Of a DNA stretch of 43,632 bases, positions 8,138-17,058 are shown one piece after another (position 1 is the first letter of the stretch; every line of letters begins with the position of its first letter). The DNA lies in NCBI GenBank assembly GCA_013140635.1, contig JABFSM010000198.1, forward strand, positions 1 through 43,632. Direction: 5' to 3'. The translations under genes were made by a program, and so were the position numbers. Source of the DNA: Gemmatimonadales bacterium. Lineage in GTDB: Bacteria; Gemmatimonadota; Gemmatimonadetes; Gemmatimonadales; GWC2-71-9. The notes below the pieces were generated by a model that saw only the letters and a program-made list of their open reading frames with translations, was not told the origin of the DNA and ran no database searches.

Positions 8138-8791
8138 GTGATGATCACCCCCGATGCCCGAAGCCGCCTTACAGGGGACGACCTCGACCTCCTTGGACGC
8201 TGCATTGGGACCAATGCGGTGTCCCGTGGGTCGCTCGACGCCATCCTCGACCGTCGGGAGTTGGTCGGTTTTCTGCTGAATGCAAACCTGCCGGGGCCCT
8301 CGCCTTCCCTGCTCTTCTACGTCCTCGTTCGCCGGGCCCTGCTCGATGTCGGCCTCGAACAAGCCGAGGTGGCCGACTACTTCGCCGCGATGCTCCGCGA
8401 ATTCGGCATTCGGCAGCGCGCCACGCGGGTTGCCGAGGTAGACGACCAGGACCACCAATACATGGTGGACATTCTTGCCGACTTAGGGAATTCCACCGGC
8501 GACCGCACCTTCAAAGTATCGGTGCACCTCGGCAACTACGCTCTCTGGCTGTCAGGGGTCTTCCCCGAACGGATCGCGGCGCAGCGGCTGCGGCGCGGAG
8601 GTCCCGACCTGTCGTACTACGAGGCACTCGGCGGGCGCGGCTACGCCGAAGCCTCGGAGCACCGCCTGGCGGAGCGCGCCGGGCTCGACGATGTCCTCCG
8701 CGTCGCGGCCGGCCGGGTGCATGAAGTGCGTGTGGCCCTGAACCGGGTCAGCGCCCAACTCGATCTTCGAAGCTCCCGCCTCGCCGCCTGA
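8138..8791 (+). CDS. Conserved hypothetical protein
   Basis: About 217 aa. Three starts are possible: TTG 8129, GTG 8138 and ATG 8141. The AGGAG at 8122-8126 is too close to the TTG, so GTG 8138 is preferred. The protein is soluble and mostly helical, with no signal peptide and no motif I can assign. A central segment (TFKVSVHLGNYALWLSGVFPERI) and the C-terminal ARVHEVRVALNRVSAQLD-like helix, seen as GRVHEVRVALNRVSAQLD, give it a domain-like look. It precedes the SDR and aminomuconate genes but is separated from them by a hairpin, so it may be an independent unit. Confidence 0.8.
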   Translation: MMITPDARSRLTGDDLDLLGRCIGTNAVSRGSLDAILDRRELVGFLLNANLPGPSPSLLFYVLVRRALLDVGLEQAEVADYFAAMLREFGIRQRATRVAEVDDQDHQYMVDILADLGNSTGDRTFKVSVHLGNYALWLSGVFPERIAAQRLRRGGPDLSYYEALGGRGYAEASEHRLAERAGLDDVLRVAAGRVHEVRVALNRVSAQLDLRSSRLAA

Positions 8792-8797
8792 CCAGGC

Positions 8798-8823
8798 ACT
8801 CCCGCCCCATCAATGGGGGGAGT
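8798..8823 (+). terminator. GC-rich hairpin after the hypothetical gene, possibly masking the next ribosome-binding site
   Basis: CCCCAT (8805-8810) pairs with ATGGGG (8813-8818), and ACTCC with GGAGT extends it around a CG bulge. There is no T-run, so factor-independent termination is doubtful. The 3' arm contains the GGGGGGAG that is the only Shine-Dalgarno-like sequence before the SDR gene, so translational masking is an alternative reading. Confidence 0.4.
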
Positions 8824-8835
8824 AGCTTGGTCGCC

Positions 8836-9621
8836 ATGTTCCCGCTCGAACATCGCCGCGCCCTCGTATGTGGCAGCACCCAAGGAATCGGCCGTGCCGC
8901 CACCGAGGCCTTTGCCGGTGCCGGCGCCACAGTGGTGCTCCTGGCCCGAAACGGGGCGCAACTCGAGGCGGTGCGCGACTCCTTGCCCCCCGTTTCCGGC
9001 GGTAAGCACAACTTTCTGATTGCCGATTTCTCCGATCCCGACTCGGTGCGCGCCGCGGTGGAGGGCTACCTCGCCGAATTTCCTCCATTCCATATTCTGG
9101 TGAACAACTCCGGCGGCCCACCGCCGGGCGCGGCTCTCGAAGCCACCGATGAAGCGTTTCGCGCGGCGTTTTCCATGCATCTCCTCTGCAACCAGGCGCT
9201 GGTCCAAACGGTTGTACCAGGCATGCGCGCCGAAAAATATGGCCGCATCATCAATATCATTTCCACCTCCGTGCGCGAACCGATCAAGGGCCTTGGGGTT
9301 TCCAACACAGTCCGCGCCGCCGTGGCGGGATGGGCCAAGACCCTCTCGAAGGAGCTCGGCCCCGACGGCATTACGGTGAACAATGTGCTCCCGGGGTACA
9401 CCAAGACCGGTCGGCTCGAAGGGCTGGTCAACTCGCGCGCCGCCGCGCCGGGCGCCTCCAAAGACTCGGTCGAACGCGCGATGCTAGCCGACATCCCCCT
9501 TGGCCGCTTTGCGGAACCCGAGGAGATCGCCGCCGCCATCCTGTTCCTTGCCTCCCCCGCCGCGAGCTACGTCACCGGAGTGAGTCTTCCGGTGGATGGC
9601 GGCCGGATCGCGTCGATCTAG
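8836..9621 (+). CDS. SDR-family oxidoreductase with a non-canonical active site
   Basis: 261 aa from ATG 8836 (a TTG at 8827 is in frame). The cofactor loop reads ALVCGSTQGIGRA and LVNNSGG is present, so the Rossmann fold is intact. The catalytic segment is IISTSVREPIKGLGVSNTVRAAVAGW: the usual Y-x-x-x-K is replaced by S-N-T-V-R. This variant is known in a FabG-like branch of SDRs that lacks the standard tetrad. The gene ends 3 bp before the aminomuconate-semialdehyde dehydrogenase, so it is in the same operon. Its role in tryptophan catabolism is unassigned. Confidence 0.9.
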   Translation: MFPLEHRRALVCGSTQGIGRAATEAFAGAGATVVLLARNGAQLEAVRDSLPPVSGGKHNFLIADFSDPDSVRAAVEGYLAEFPPFHILVNNSGGPPPGAALEATDEAFRAAFSMHLLCNQALVQTVVPGMRAEKYGRIINIISTSVREPIKGLGVSNTVRAAVAGWAKTLSKELGPDGITVNNVLPGYTKTGRLEGLVNSRAAAPGASKDSVERAMLADIPLGRFAEPEEIAAAILFLASPAASYVTGVSLPVDGGRIASI

Positions 9622-9624
9622 CCG

Positions 9625-11070
9625 GTGCGCATTCTCACGAACTTCATCGATGGCGCCATGGCGGCCCCGGCAAGCGGCCGCTATGTGGACGTCGAAGAGC
9701 CGGCGACCGGCACCGTCATCGCCAAAGCGCCCGACAGCGATGACGCCGACGCGGCGCGGGCGGTGGCTGCGGCCGAGGCCGCGTTTCCCGAATGGGCCGC
9801 CACCAAGGCCGGTGAGCGATCCCGGATTCTCCTCCGGATCGCGGAGTTGATCGATGCCCGCGCCGATGAGCTGGCGCGGGCCGAATCGGACGACACCGGC
9901 AAACCGCTCTCGCTGGCCCGGTCCCTCGACATCCCTCGTGCCTCTGCCAACTTCCGGTTCTTTGCGACCGCCGTGTTGCAAACTCGCTCCGAGACGCACG
10001 CCACCGATCGGATCGCGCTCAACTATACGTTGCGTCAGCCGCGAGGGGTGGTGGGGCTCATTTCGCCCTGGAACCTGCCACTCTATTTGTTGAGCTGGAA
10101 GATTGCGCCGGCCCTCGCCACCGGAAACACCGCGGTAGCCAAGCCTTCGGAGCTGACGCCGCTCACCGCGTCGCTCCTTGCCGATATCTGTGTGGAAGCC
10201 GGTTTGCCGAAAGGGGTGCTCAACATCGTGCATGGGCGCGGCGCCGGCGCCGGAGCGGCCTTGGTGCGCCATCCCTCGGTGCGGACCATCTCGTTCACCG
10301 GCGGCACGGCCACCGGCGCGGCGATTGCCGGCCTCGCCGCGCCGGCGTTCAAGAAGCTCACGCTCGAAATGGGCGGGAAGAACCCGGCCCTACTCTTCGC
10401 GGATGCCGACTTCGAGAAGAGCCTCCCCGAGCTGGTCCGCGCCTCCTTCACCAACCAGGGCCAGATTTGCCTCTGCGCCTCGCGGATTCTCGTGGAAGCG
10501 CCGCTCTACGAGCGGTTCGTGGCCCGATTCGTTGAGCATGCCAAGAGCCTCGTCATTGGCGATCCCCTCCATGAGGCCACCAACATCGGCGCCCTGATCT
10601 CGTCGGGGCATCGGGAGAAGATCGAGCGGTACATCGCGCTGGCGCGGGAGGAGGGGGGCACCGTCCGGTGCGGGGGCGGCCGTCCGCCTAACCTTCCCGC
10701 CCGATGCCGGCACGGCTACTTTCTGCAGCCGACGGTCATCACCGGGCTGCCGATGAGCTCTCGGGTCAACCAAGAAGAGATCTTCGGCCCGGTGGTGACG
10801 ATCGCGCCGTTCGAGACGGAAGAGGAGGCCGTTGCCTTGGCCAACGACAGCCCATACGGACTCGCCGCCTCGGTCTGGACCGGCAATGTGACCCGGGCGC
10901 ATCGGGTGGCGGCGCGCATCGAGTGCGGAACGGTCTGGGTCAATTGCTGGCTTATCCGAGACCTCCGGGTGCCGTTCGGCGGAATGAAGCAAAGCGGCGT
11001 GGGGCGCGAGGGGGGCGACGAGGCGATCCGATTCTTCACCGAGCCGAAAAACGTATGCCTGAAGCTCTGA
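9625..11070 (+). CDS. nbaE: 2-aminomuconic-6-semialdehyde dehydrogenase (aldehyde dehydrogenase family)
   Basis: 481 aa from GTG 9625. ALDH features: SPWNLPLYLLSWKIAPAL, FTGGTATGAAIA, catalytic Glu248 in LEMGGKNP, catalytic Cys282 in NQGQICLCASR, QEEIFGPVVTI, and the C-terminal PFGGMKQSGVGREGG. It oxidises 2-aminomuconate-6-semialdehyde to 2-aminomuconate with NAD+. The specific assignment rests on the neighbours: a RidA-like deaminase follows with a 16-bp overlap, and all upstream kynurenine steps are in the convergent operon. By motif alone it could be another ALDH8-type enzyme. Confidence 0.9.
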   Translation: MRILTNFIDGAMAAPASGRYVDVEEPATGTVIAKAPDSDDADAARAVAAAEAAFPEWAATKAGERSRILLRIAELIDARADELARAESDDTGKPLSLARSLDIPRASANFRFFATAVLQTRSETHATDRIALNYTLRQPRGVVGLISPWNLPLYLLSWKIAPALATGNTAVAKPSELTPLTASLLADICVEAGLPKGVLNIVHGRGAGAGAALVRHPSVRTISFTGGTATGAAIAGLAAPAFKKLTLEMGGKNPALLFADADFEKSLPELVRASFTNQGQICLCASRILVEAPLYERFVARFVEHAKSLVIGDPLHEATNIGALISSGHREKIERYIALAREEGGTVRCGGGRPPNLPARCRHGYFLQPTVITGLPMSSRVNQEEIFGPVVTIAPFETEEEAVALANDSPYGLAASVWTGNVTRAHRVAARIECGTVWVNCWLIRDLRVPFGGMKQSGVGREGGDEAIRFFTEPKNVCLKL

Positions 11071-11468
11071 ACAGCGACCGCGCCCCGGAGCCGGTCGGCC
11101 CCTATTCGCATGCCCGGCGCGCCGGCTCCCTCCTCTTCCTCGCCGGTATCGGCCCTCGGGTGCGCGGACGGACCGACATTCCCGGCGTCACCCTCGCGCC
11201 GGATGGGAGCATCCTCTCCTACGACTTCGAGGTGCAGTGCCGCCAAGCCTTCGCCAATGTGCGGGCGGTCCTCGAAGACGCCGGGTCGGCGTGGGAGAAT
11301 ATCGTCGATGTATCGGTGTTCTTGACCGATATGCGGAAGGACTTCGCGACCCTGAACCGGCTCTACGCGGAGGCGTTCGCCGGCAACCGCCCGACCCGCA
11401 CCACGGTGGAGGTGACCCGCCTCCCGACGCCGATCGCGATCGAGCTCAAGGTCATCGCAACGATCTGA
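11055..11468 (+). CDS. nbaF: RidA/YjgF-family protein, probable 2-aminomuconate deaminase
   Basis: 137 aa from ATG 11055, inside the last 16 bp of the dehydrogenase gene. RidA signatures: GPYSHARRAGSLLFLAG, QCRQAFANVRAVLEDAG, DVSVFLTDMRKDFATLN, and the Arg in NRPTRTTVEV. Bacterial 2-aminomuconate deaminases of the nitrobenzoate and tryptophan pathways belong to this family; they hydrolyse the enamine to 4-oxalocrotonate plus ammonia. General RidA imine deaminases look similar, so the assignment leans on context. Its 3' end overlaps the convergent kynB gene by 17 bp. Confidence 0.88.
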   Translation: MPEALNSDRAPEPVGPYSHARRAGSLLFLAGIGPRVRGRTDIPGVTLAPDGSILSYDFEVQCRQAFANVRAVLEDAGSAWENIVDVSVFLTDMRKDFATLNRLYAEAFAGNRPTRTTVEVTRLPTPIAIELKVIATI

Positions 11469-12072
11469 GCACCGCGCGCACCGGGCTCGCATCGAACCCC
11501 ACCAGCTTGAGCGGCAGGGCGATCAGCTCATAACGCCCTTCCGGCACCGCATCGAGCACCAATCCTTCGAGAATCGCCATGTCGTGCGCCAGGCACCGCC
11601 CATGCGCCGGCAATTCTTTCGACGAGAAAAGGTCGACGCTCGGTGTGTCCACCCCAATCAGCCTTACGCCGGCGGTGTGAAGCTGATCGATCAGCTCGGC
11701 GGACAGCGCCGCAAAGTCTTCATTGAACCGTTCGGTATCGGGATAGGTGCCGGTCGACAAGAGGAGCCGCGGCTCCCGAGGCGGTCGCGGCAACAGGCCC
11801 GGGGTCACCGTTGCCCCCCTGGCAACTGGCACCCGCATCACTTCGCAGGGCCCGATGTACCGCTCGACCGGTTGCGCCTCGATCGTGCGGCCGTCCCGCC
11901 CATAATGACTCGGCGCGTCGACGTGGGAACCGAGGTGAACGGTGGCGCGAAGAGTTGAAAGCGTCACGCTGTCGCCTCGCGCCAGATCGAGCAGCACCTC
12001 GCGCGAGGGGGGCGTGTCGCCGGGCCAGACCGCGAGCGACGGCGAAATCGGAGGAGAGATATCGTAGATCAC
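11452..12072 (-). CDS. kynB: Kynurenine formamidase (cyclase family)
   Basis: 206 aa. It starts MIYDISPPISPSLAVWPGD and carries the H-x-G-x-H-x-D-x-P-x-H zinc motif as HLGSHVDAPSH, typical of KynB and related cyclases. It hydrolyses N-formyl-L-kynurenine to kynurenine and formate. It follows kynA with an ATGA overlap and is the last gene of the kyn operon. Length is as expected for bacterial KynB (about 205-215 aa). Confidence 0.95.
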   Translation of the reverse strand: MIYDISPPISPSLAVWPGDTPPSREVLLDLARGDSVTLSTLRATVHLGSHVDAPSHYGRDGRTIEAQPVERYIGPCEVMRVPVARGATVTPGLLPRPPREPRLLLSTGTYPDTERFNEDFAALSAELIDQLHTAGVRLIGVDTPSVDLFSSKELPAHGRCLAHDMAILEGLVLDAVPEGRYELIALPLKLVGFDASPVRAVLRSLR

Positions 12073-12851
12073 ATGCGGTGCCTAATGGCCCAGAGATCGG
12101 GAAACATCGGCTGCCAGAGCGATCGTTTGAGGTACTCGACACCCGCCGAGCCGCCGGTGCCCTTCTTGGCGCCGATCGTCCGCTCCACGAGCTTGATGTG
12201 CCGGTACCGCCATTCCTGAAACCCCTCGTCGAAATCGGTCATCAGCTCGAAGAGAATGACCAGTTCGGGCTGTTCGGCATACGCGCGCAGCAACTCATCC
12301 TGGAGGCCCTCGTGCGCCTGGTTAGGCCGCGTGAGGTCGCGGGTGAGCAGCTCCGCCGGCACCCGGAGGCCGCGCCGGGACAAGAACCGGTAGAAGTAGT
12401 CCATTACCGAGGGCTCGGGCAGCCGCCGCTCGGCCACGGCCCGCTCCCCCGCCTCGTCGGGAATCGCAGCGGCAGCCTGGGGCCGCTTGTGCCCGAAGGC
12501 AAACTCCATCTCCCGGAACTGAAACGACTGAAACCCCGACGCGGTGTCGAGCCGGTCCCGAAAGGACGAGAATGACATCGGTGTCATCGTCTCCAGGATA
12601 TCGATCTGGCTGACCAGGGTCTTGAGAATGGTGCGGAGCCGCTTCCAGGTCGCGATGGCGCCGTAGAGATCGTTCGCCTCGAAACCGCGATTGACCTTTT
12701 CGGTCTCGTGCAGCACCAGCTTGAACCAGAGCTCGTACACCTGGTGAATCACGATGAACAGCATCTCATCGTGCTCCGCGGGGGTCGAGCGGGGCTGTTG
12801 CAGCTCCAGCAGTTCTGGAAGCCGAAGGTAGGACGAATAAGTCAGAGTCAT
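12069..12851 (-). CDS. kynA: Tryptophan 2,3-dioxygenase
   Basis: 260 aa from ATG 12851, which overlaps the kmo stop as ATGA. TDO hallmarks: YSSYLRLPELLELQQP, the substrate-site His36 in HQVYELWFK, the arginine patch around FREMEFAFG, and the proximal heme His in EWRYRHIKLVERTIG, with GTGGSAGVEYLK at the C-terminus. It is a heme enzyme that opens the indole ring of L-tryptophan with O2 to N-formylkynurenine. The order kmo-kynA-kynB with 4-bp overlaps implies coupled translation. Confidence 0.97.
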   Translation of the reverse strand: MTLTYSSYLRLPELLELQQPRSTPAEHDEMLFIVIHQVYELWFKLVLHETEKVNRGFEANDLYGAIATWKRLRTILKTLVSQIDILETMTPMSFSSFRDRLDTASGFQSFQFREMEFAFGHKRPQAAAAIPDEAGERAVAERRLPEPSVMDYFYRFLSRRGLRVPAELLTRDLTRPNQAHEGLQDELLRAYAEQPELVILFELMTDFDEGFQEWRYRHIKLVERTIGAKKGTGGSAGVEYLKRSLWQPMFPDLWAIRHRM

Positions 12852-14194
12852 CGCATCGGATCCGAGCAACAAGTGACGGAAAAGAAGGCGGCAGCCGCCA
12901 GCAGAGCGAAGAGCAGAAGGATCGTTGCCGCAACGATAGCTCGGCGCTGCCGAATGGCCCGGCTTCGGGCGGCGGCGTACGGGATCGTCGAGAAGGTGAT
13001 CATCGAATAGAGCGGAAGGTACCACCGCGGGAGGAGCGCGTGGAGCAGCGCACTCCCTTTCTTTTCCAGACGAAAGAGCGGTGACGCCACTTTGTCCCGC
13101 ATTTCACGAAAATTGCCGATCGTGAGGTCGGCCAGCGCGTCGGTATTCGGCGCCCGCCGGGCCTCGTAGACCGAAAAGGCGGTCTCCTGGTCGCGCGGGT
13201 GCTCGATCAACGCCTGCTCCAGGGCAAGGCAGTCCTCGAACGCGGCATTCGCCCCTTGGCCGAAGAACGGAACCACGGCATGCGCGGAGTCGCCGACTAG
13301 AACCGCGGAGCCGCCGACATGCCAAGGCCGACACCGAATCGTGACGAGACTGCCGACCGGCCTGGACGCGAACTCCTCCGCAAGGTTGGGAAAGAGGGGG
13401 ACGGCGTCGGGAAACCAGCGCTCGAAAAAGGCCCGCACCTCCGCCGCGCCGCTGAGCGAGCTGAACCCCTCTCTCCCCTGGTGCGCCAAATACAGCGTGC
13501 CGGTGAACGACCCGTCCACATTGGCCATCGCCATCAGCATGAAGCCGCCGCGGGGCCAGATATGGAGCGCATTGCGGTCGAGGAGGTGCCGCCCGTCGGG
13601 GCCCGCGGGAATGTAGAGCTCCTTGTATCCATGGCTCAGATAAGCTTGTGAGAAGTCTTGCCGCTCGAGCCGTTGCATCTCTCGCCGAACGATGGAATAG
13701 GCTCCGTCGGTGCCGATCACCGTTCCGCCGAAGTGCACGGGCGTTTCGCCGGCGCCGGCATCGCCGGCGGTGACCGTTCCGTGGTCCAGATCGACGGCGG
13801 TGCATCGCCGGCCAAAGTGCAGCTCGACGTTACCGGTTCGTTCCGCGCCGTCGATCAGAATGCGATTGAGGTCGGCGCGGGAAATCGAATGGATCGCCTG
13901 CCCTTTTCTGCCGTAAGGCTGGAAGGCGAGATCACCCTTGATCGAGTGAATCATCCGGCCGCGGAGCGGCGTGGCGAGGCCAAGCACCGATTCGGCAAGC
14001 CCCACTCGCTCGAGCGCCGAAATGCCGCGGGTCGACAGCGCCAGGTTGATCGATCTTCCCGACTCGGCGGCGGAGAGGCGCGGATCGGGGCGCCGTTCGA
14101 GCATCACGACACCACGCCCCTGCTGCCCGAGCAACGCGCCCATGAGGGAGCCGGCCAGCCCCGCCCCCACGATGACAAAGGGACGGTCGCTCAC
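12848..14194 (-). CDS. kmo: Kynurenine 3-monooxygenase
   Basis: 448 aa from GTG 14194, which overlaps the kynU stop (GTGA); a longer open frame upstream is only kynU in another frame. FAD motif VIVGAGLAGSLMGALL, a second nucleotide motif with VLVGDSAHAVVPFFGQGANAAFEDC, and SGRSINLALSTRG typical of KMO. The C-terminus carries a hydrophobic helix (IVAATILLLFALLAAAAFF), so the enzyme is probably membrane-tethered, as in mammalian KMO. It hydroxylates kynurenine to 3-hydroxykynurenine with NADPH and O2. Confidence 0.95.
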   Translation of the reverse strand: MSDRPFVIVGAGLAGSLMGALLGQQGRGVVMLERRPDPRLSAAESGRSINLALSTRGISALERVGLAESVLGLATPLRGRMIHSIKGDLAFQPYGRKGQAIHSISRADLNRILIDGAERTGNVELHFGRRCTAVDLDHGTVTAGDAGAGETPVHFGGTVIGTDGAYSIVRREMQRLERQDFSQAYLSHGYKELYIPAGPDGRHLLDRNALHIWPRGGFMLMAMANVDGSFTGTLYLAHQGREGFSSLSGAAEVRAFFERWFPDAVPLFPNLAEEFASRPVGSLVTIRCRPWHVGGSAVLVGDSAHAVVPFFGQGANAAFEDCLALEQALIEHPRDQETAFSVYEARRAPNTDALADLTIGNFREMRDKVASPLFRLEKKGSALLHALLPRWYLPLYSMITFSTIPYAAARSRAIRQRRAIVAATILLLFALLAAAAFFSVTCCSDPMR

Positions 14195-15468
14195 AGGAGC
14201 TCGCCCAGGGCGCGCCGGAAAGACCAGAGGTCGCGGAAAGTGTTGTAGAGCGGCACCGGCGCCACGCGCAGAATATCCGGAGGCCGGACGTCGACCACGA
14301 CATCGCGGTCGCGAAGCGCTCGCGCCACCGCCGCGGCGTCGCCACGAATCCGGAGCGAGAGTTGACACCCGTGGGCCCCGCGCACGGCGGGCGTGATCGC
14401 CCGCGCCATATCTTGGGGCAAGTCATCCAACAAATACGCCAGGTAGAGCGAGAGCGCCGCCGACTTGGCCTGGAGTTCCGCCGGCCCGGCGCGCTCGAAG
14501 AGCGCGAGCGACGCGAGGAGTGGCGCCATAGCGAGGATCGGTGGGTTGCTGAGCTGCCACCCATCCGCGCTCGCCACCGGAACGAACGACTCGTTGAGCT
14601 GCATCCGAAATCGGCTGGAGGGATCGTTGCCCCACCAACCACCGTACCGCGGGAGGGATTGATCGCCGGCATGGCGCGAGTGCACGAAGCATCCGCCGAC
14701 CGCGCCGGGCCCCCCGTTCAAGTACTTGTAGGAGCACCAGACCGCGAAATCCACATCCCACTCGTGGAGCGAAAGAGGCACGTTGCCGGCCGCATGCGCC
14801 AGATCGAAGCCCACCGCGCACCCGGCGCGCCTTGCCGCCGCCGTAATGCGCGGTATGTCGAGGAGCTGCCCGGTGACGAACTGTACCCCGGGCAGGAGTA
14901 CCAGCGCGATCTCCCGCCCCCGTTCCGAGAGCACGGTCTCGATGTCCTCGGTGCGGAGCGTTGCCTCCCCCTCTCTCGGAGACAGTCTCACTACTTCCTT
15001 CGCCGGATCGAGCCCCCGCGTGCCGATGTGCGATTCGATGGCGTATGAATCGGAGGGAAACGCCCCCGCTTCCATCAGGATCTTCGACCGCCCCTCGGCG
15101 GGCCGATAGAACGACACCAGCATCAGATGGAGATTCACCGTGAGCGAATTCATCGCCACGACTTCGCCGGGCTCCGCGCCCACGATGGCCGCGAGCGGTC
15201 GCCGCAGCCGCTCGTGGTACGAGTACCAGGGATGCGTCCCCTCGAAGTGCGCTTCGACGCCGAAGCGGGCCCAGTCGTCGAGTTCCTGCGTCACGACGGT
15301 GCGGGCGCTCTTCGGCAGCAGCCCGAGCGAATGGCCGCAGAAGTAGTGAAGCGGGTGTCCGCCGGTTCCGGTCGGCAACTCGAACTCGCCCCGGCACCAG
15401 GCGAGCGGGTCCCGCTCGTCCGCCCGGAGCGCCCATTCCTCGCCGCGAGTGTCTGGGTCTACCCTCAC
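14191..15468 (-). CDS. kynU: Kynureninase
   Basis: 425 aa from GTG 15468 (overlapping the decarboxylase stop as GTGA). PLP fold-type I: YFCGHSLGLLPK, Asp222 and His225 in GFDLAHAAGN, Schiff-base Lys248 in CSYKYLNGGPG, and GWWGNDP. It cleaves 3-hydroxykynurenine to 3-hydroxyanthranilate and alanine. Length matches bacterial kynureninases. It supplies the substrate for the dioxygenase encoded two genes upstream. Confidence 0.96.
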   Translation of the reverse strand: MRVDPDTRGEEWALRADERDPLAWCRGEFELPTGTGGHPLHYFCGHSLGLLPKSARTVVTQELDDWARFGVEAHFEGTHPWYSYHERLRRPLAAIVGAEPGEVVAMNSLTVNLHLMLVSFYRPAEGRSKILMEAGAFPSDSYAIESHIGTRGLDPAKEVVRLSPREGEATLRTEDIETVLSERGREIALVLLPGVQFVTGQLLDIPRITAAARRAGCAVGFDLAHAAGNVPLSLHEWDVDFAVWCSYKYLNGGPGAVGGCFVHSRHAGDQSLPRYGGWWGNDPSSRFRMQLNESFVPVASADGWQLSNPPILAMAPLLASLALFERAGPAELQAKSAALSLYLAYLLDDLPQDMARAITPAVRGAHGCQLSLRIRGDAAAVARALRDRDVVVDVRPPDILRVAPVPLYNTFRDLWSFRRALGELL

Positions 15469-16478
15469 GAGAACCGCTCCGGCGTAAGGCCAAGAAACTC
15501 GAGCGCCGTCCCGTGCAACAAGCGGGCCCGGGTGGGCGCATCGAGATCGGTCATCGACGCGATGAGGGCGCCGGGACGCTCCTCGCCGAGCGGAAAGGGA
15601 TAGTCCGAACCGAGCGCCACCCGCTCGGTGCCATGCATCCGAAGCAGGAGCCGGAGCGCTTCGGCATCATGCGTTAGGGAATCCACGTAGAAGCGCCGCA
15701 GATAGGTGCTCGGCGGGTGCGGGTTGTCCACCGCCACGAGATCGGGGCGGGCATGGAAGCCATGCTCGATTCGCCCGAAGGTGCCGGGAAAGGAGCCGCC
15801 GCCATGCGCAAAGCCGATCTTCAGAGTGGGGAGCCGCTCCAGCACCCCACCGAAAATCACCGAGCAGACGGCGAGCGCTGTTTCCGTCGGCATCCCGACG
15901 AGCCACGGCAGCCAGTACTTCCGCATCCGCTCGGGAGCGAGCATGTCCCACGGATGCACGAAGACGGCGGCGTCGAGCCGTGCTGCCGCCTCGAAAAAGG
16001 GGAAGAGTTCGGGGTGGTCGAGATTCCACTCCCCGACATGGGTGCCGATCTGTACCCCGCAAAGGCCCAGTTCCTTGACGCACCGTTCCATTTCGCGCGC
16101 CGCCAACTCCGGCGACTGAAGCGGCACCGTCCCCAACCCGGTGAACCGGCGGGGATGCTCGCGCACCACACCTGCAATGTGGTCGTTAAGCATCCGAGAT
16201 AGATCGAGCGCATCCTCCGCGCGGGCCCAGTAGCTGAACATCGCCGGCACGGTGGAGAGGACCTGTACGCCGACGCCATGCGCGTCGCATTCCTCGAGCC
16301 GGCGGGCAGGAAGCCAGCAGTTGTCCCCGATTTCCCGAAACACCGTCCCGTCCACTACCATCCGCGCCTTGCAGGGAGCATGGTGCTCGAGGGCCACCCA
16401 CCCGCCGTAGCCGTAGCGCGACGCAAGGTCGGGCCACGACTTCGGCAGGATATGCGTGTGAAGGTCGACCGTCAGCAC
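15465..16478 (-). CDS. nbaD: 2-amino-3-carboxymuconate-6-semialdehyde decarboxylase (ACMSD)
   Basis: 337 aa from GTG 16478, whose first base is the last of the dioxygenase stop (TAGTG). Amidohydrolase-2 fold with zinc ligands in VDLHTHILP, GVQIGTHVGEW, a His in FAHGGGSFP, and Asp in LGSDYPFPLG; CVKELGLCG and GMPTETALAV are typical of ACMSD. It decarboxylates ACMS to 2-aminomuconate-6-semialdehyde and so diverts the pathway from quinolinate/NAD synthesis to catabolism. The dehydrogenase for its product is in the facing operon. Confidence 0.94.
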   Translation of the reverse strand: MLTVDLHTHILPKSWPDLASRYGYGGWVALEHHAPCKARMVVDGTVFREIGDNCWLPARRLEECDAHGVGVQVLSTVPAMFSYWARAEDALDLSRMLNDHIAGVVREHPRRFTGLGTVPLQSPELAAREMERCVKELGLCGVQIGTHVGEWNLDHPELFPFFEAAARLDAAVFVHPWDMLAPERMRKYWLPWLVGMPTETALAVCSVIFGGVLERLPTLKIGFAHGGGSFPGTFGRIEHGFHARPDLVAVDNPHPPSTYLRRFYVDSLTHDAEALRLLLRMHGTERVALGSDYPFPLGEERPGALIASMTDLDAPTRARLLHGTALEFLGLTPERFS

Positions 16479-17014
16479 TACTTGGCGGCGGGGACGGCCG
16501 GAGCGGGCACCGGCATTACGGTGCCGCACTTCTTGCAGGTGCGGAGCGCAGCGTCGGCGTAGAATTGCTCGATGATCGGCTTGAGTTGCTTGCCAAGATC
16601 GACGAGCTGGAAGTTCGCGTCGTACAGCATCTCGCCGCAGTTTTCACAGAACCAGCGGAGATGGTCTTCCTCCTCGCCGCCGCGGCGCCGCTCGATCACG
16701 AGGCCGACGGTATTGGCGGGCCGCTGCGGCGAATGCGGAATGTTCGGAGGAAGGAGGAACATCTCCCCCTCCCGAATCGGAATCTCCCGGACCTTCCCCC
16801 CTTCGATGATCCGAAGGACGATGTCTCCTTCGACCTGATAGAAGAACTCTTCGCCGTCTTCGACGTGAAAGTCCTTCCGCTGGTTCGGCCCCCCCACGGC
16901 CATCACCATGAACTCGGAATCTTGCCAGATCATCTTGTTCCCGACCGGCGGCTTGAGCAGCGCCCGGTGTTCCTCGATCCACGACTTCAGGTTGATCGGC
17001 GGCATCAGCGGCAT
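16478..17014 (-). CDS. nbaC: 3-hydroxyanthranilate 3,4-dioxygenase
   Basis: 178 aa. Cupin iron ligands His50, Glu56 and His94 (FHVEDGEEFFYQ, PPNIPHSPQR). The bacterial-type rubredoxin-like second metal site is present as C123-E-N-C126 and C160-K-K-C163. These residues line up well with the Cupriavidus enzyme. It opens the ring of 3-hydroxyanthranilate with O2 to 2-amino-3-carboxymuconate semialdehyde. It is separated from the OCD-like gene by 44 bp, the widest gap in this operon. Confidence 0.96.
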   Translation of the reverse strand: MPLMPPINLKSWIEEHRALLKPPVGNKMIWQDSEFMVMAVGGPNQRKDFHVEDGEEFFYQVEGDIVLRIIEGGKVREIPIREGEMFLLPPNIPHSPQRPANTVGLVIERRRGGEEEDHLRWFCENCGEMLYDANFQLVDLGKQLKPIIEQFYADAALRTCKKCGTVMPVPAPAVPAAK

Positions 17015-17058
17015 GAGTGGGTTCCTCTCGGATTCACGTGGCGAAGAAGAGTAACGAC

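Noticed and set aside
12848-12950. Truncation or frameshift at the kmo C-terminus
   Set aside because: The hydrophobic C-terminal helix is consistent with membrane-anchored KMO, and the stop overlaps kynA in the same way as all other junctions of the operon.
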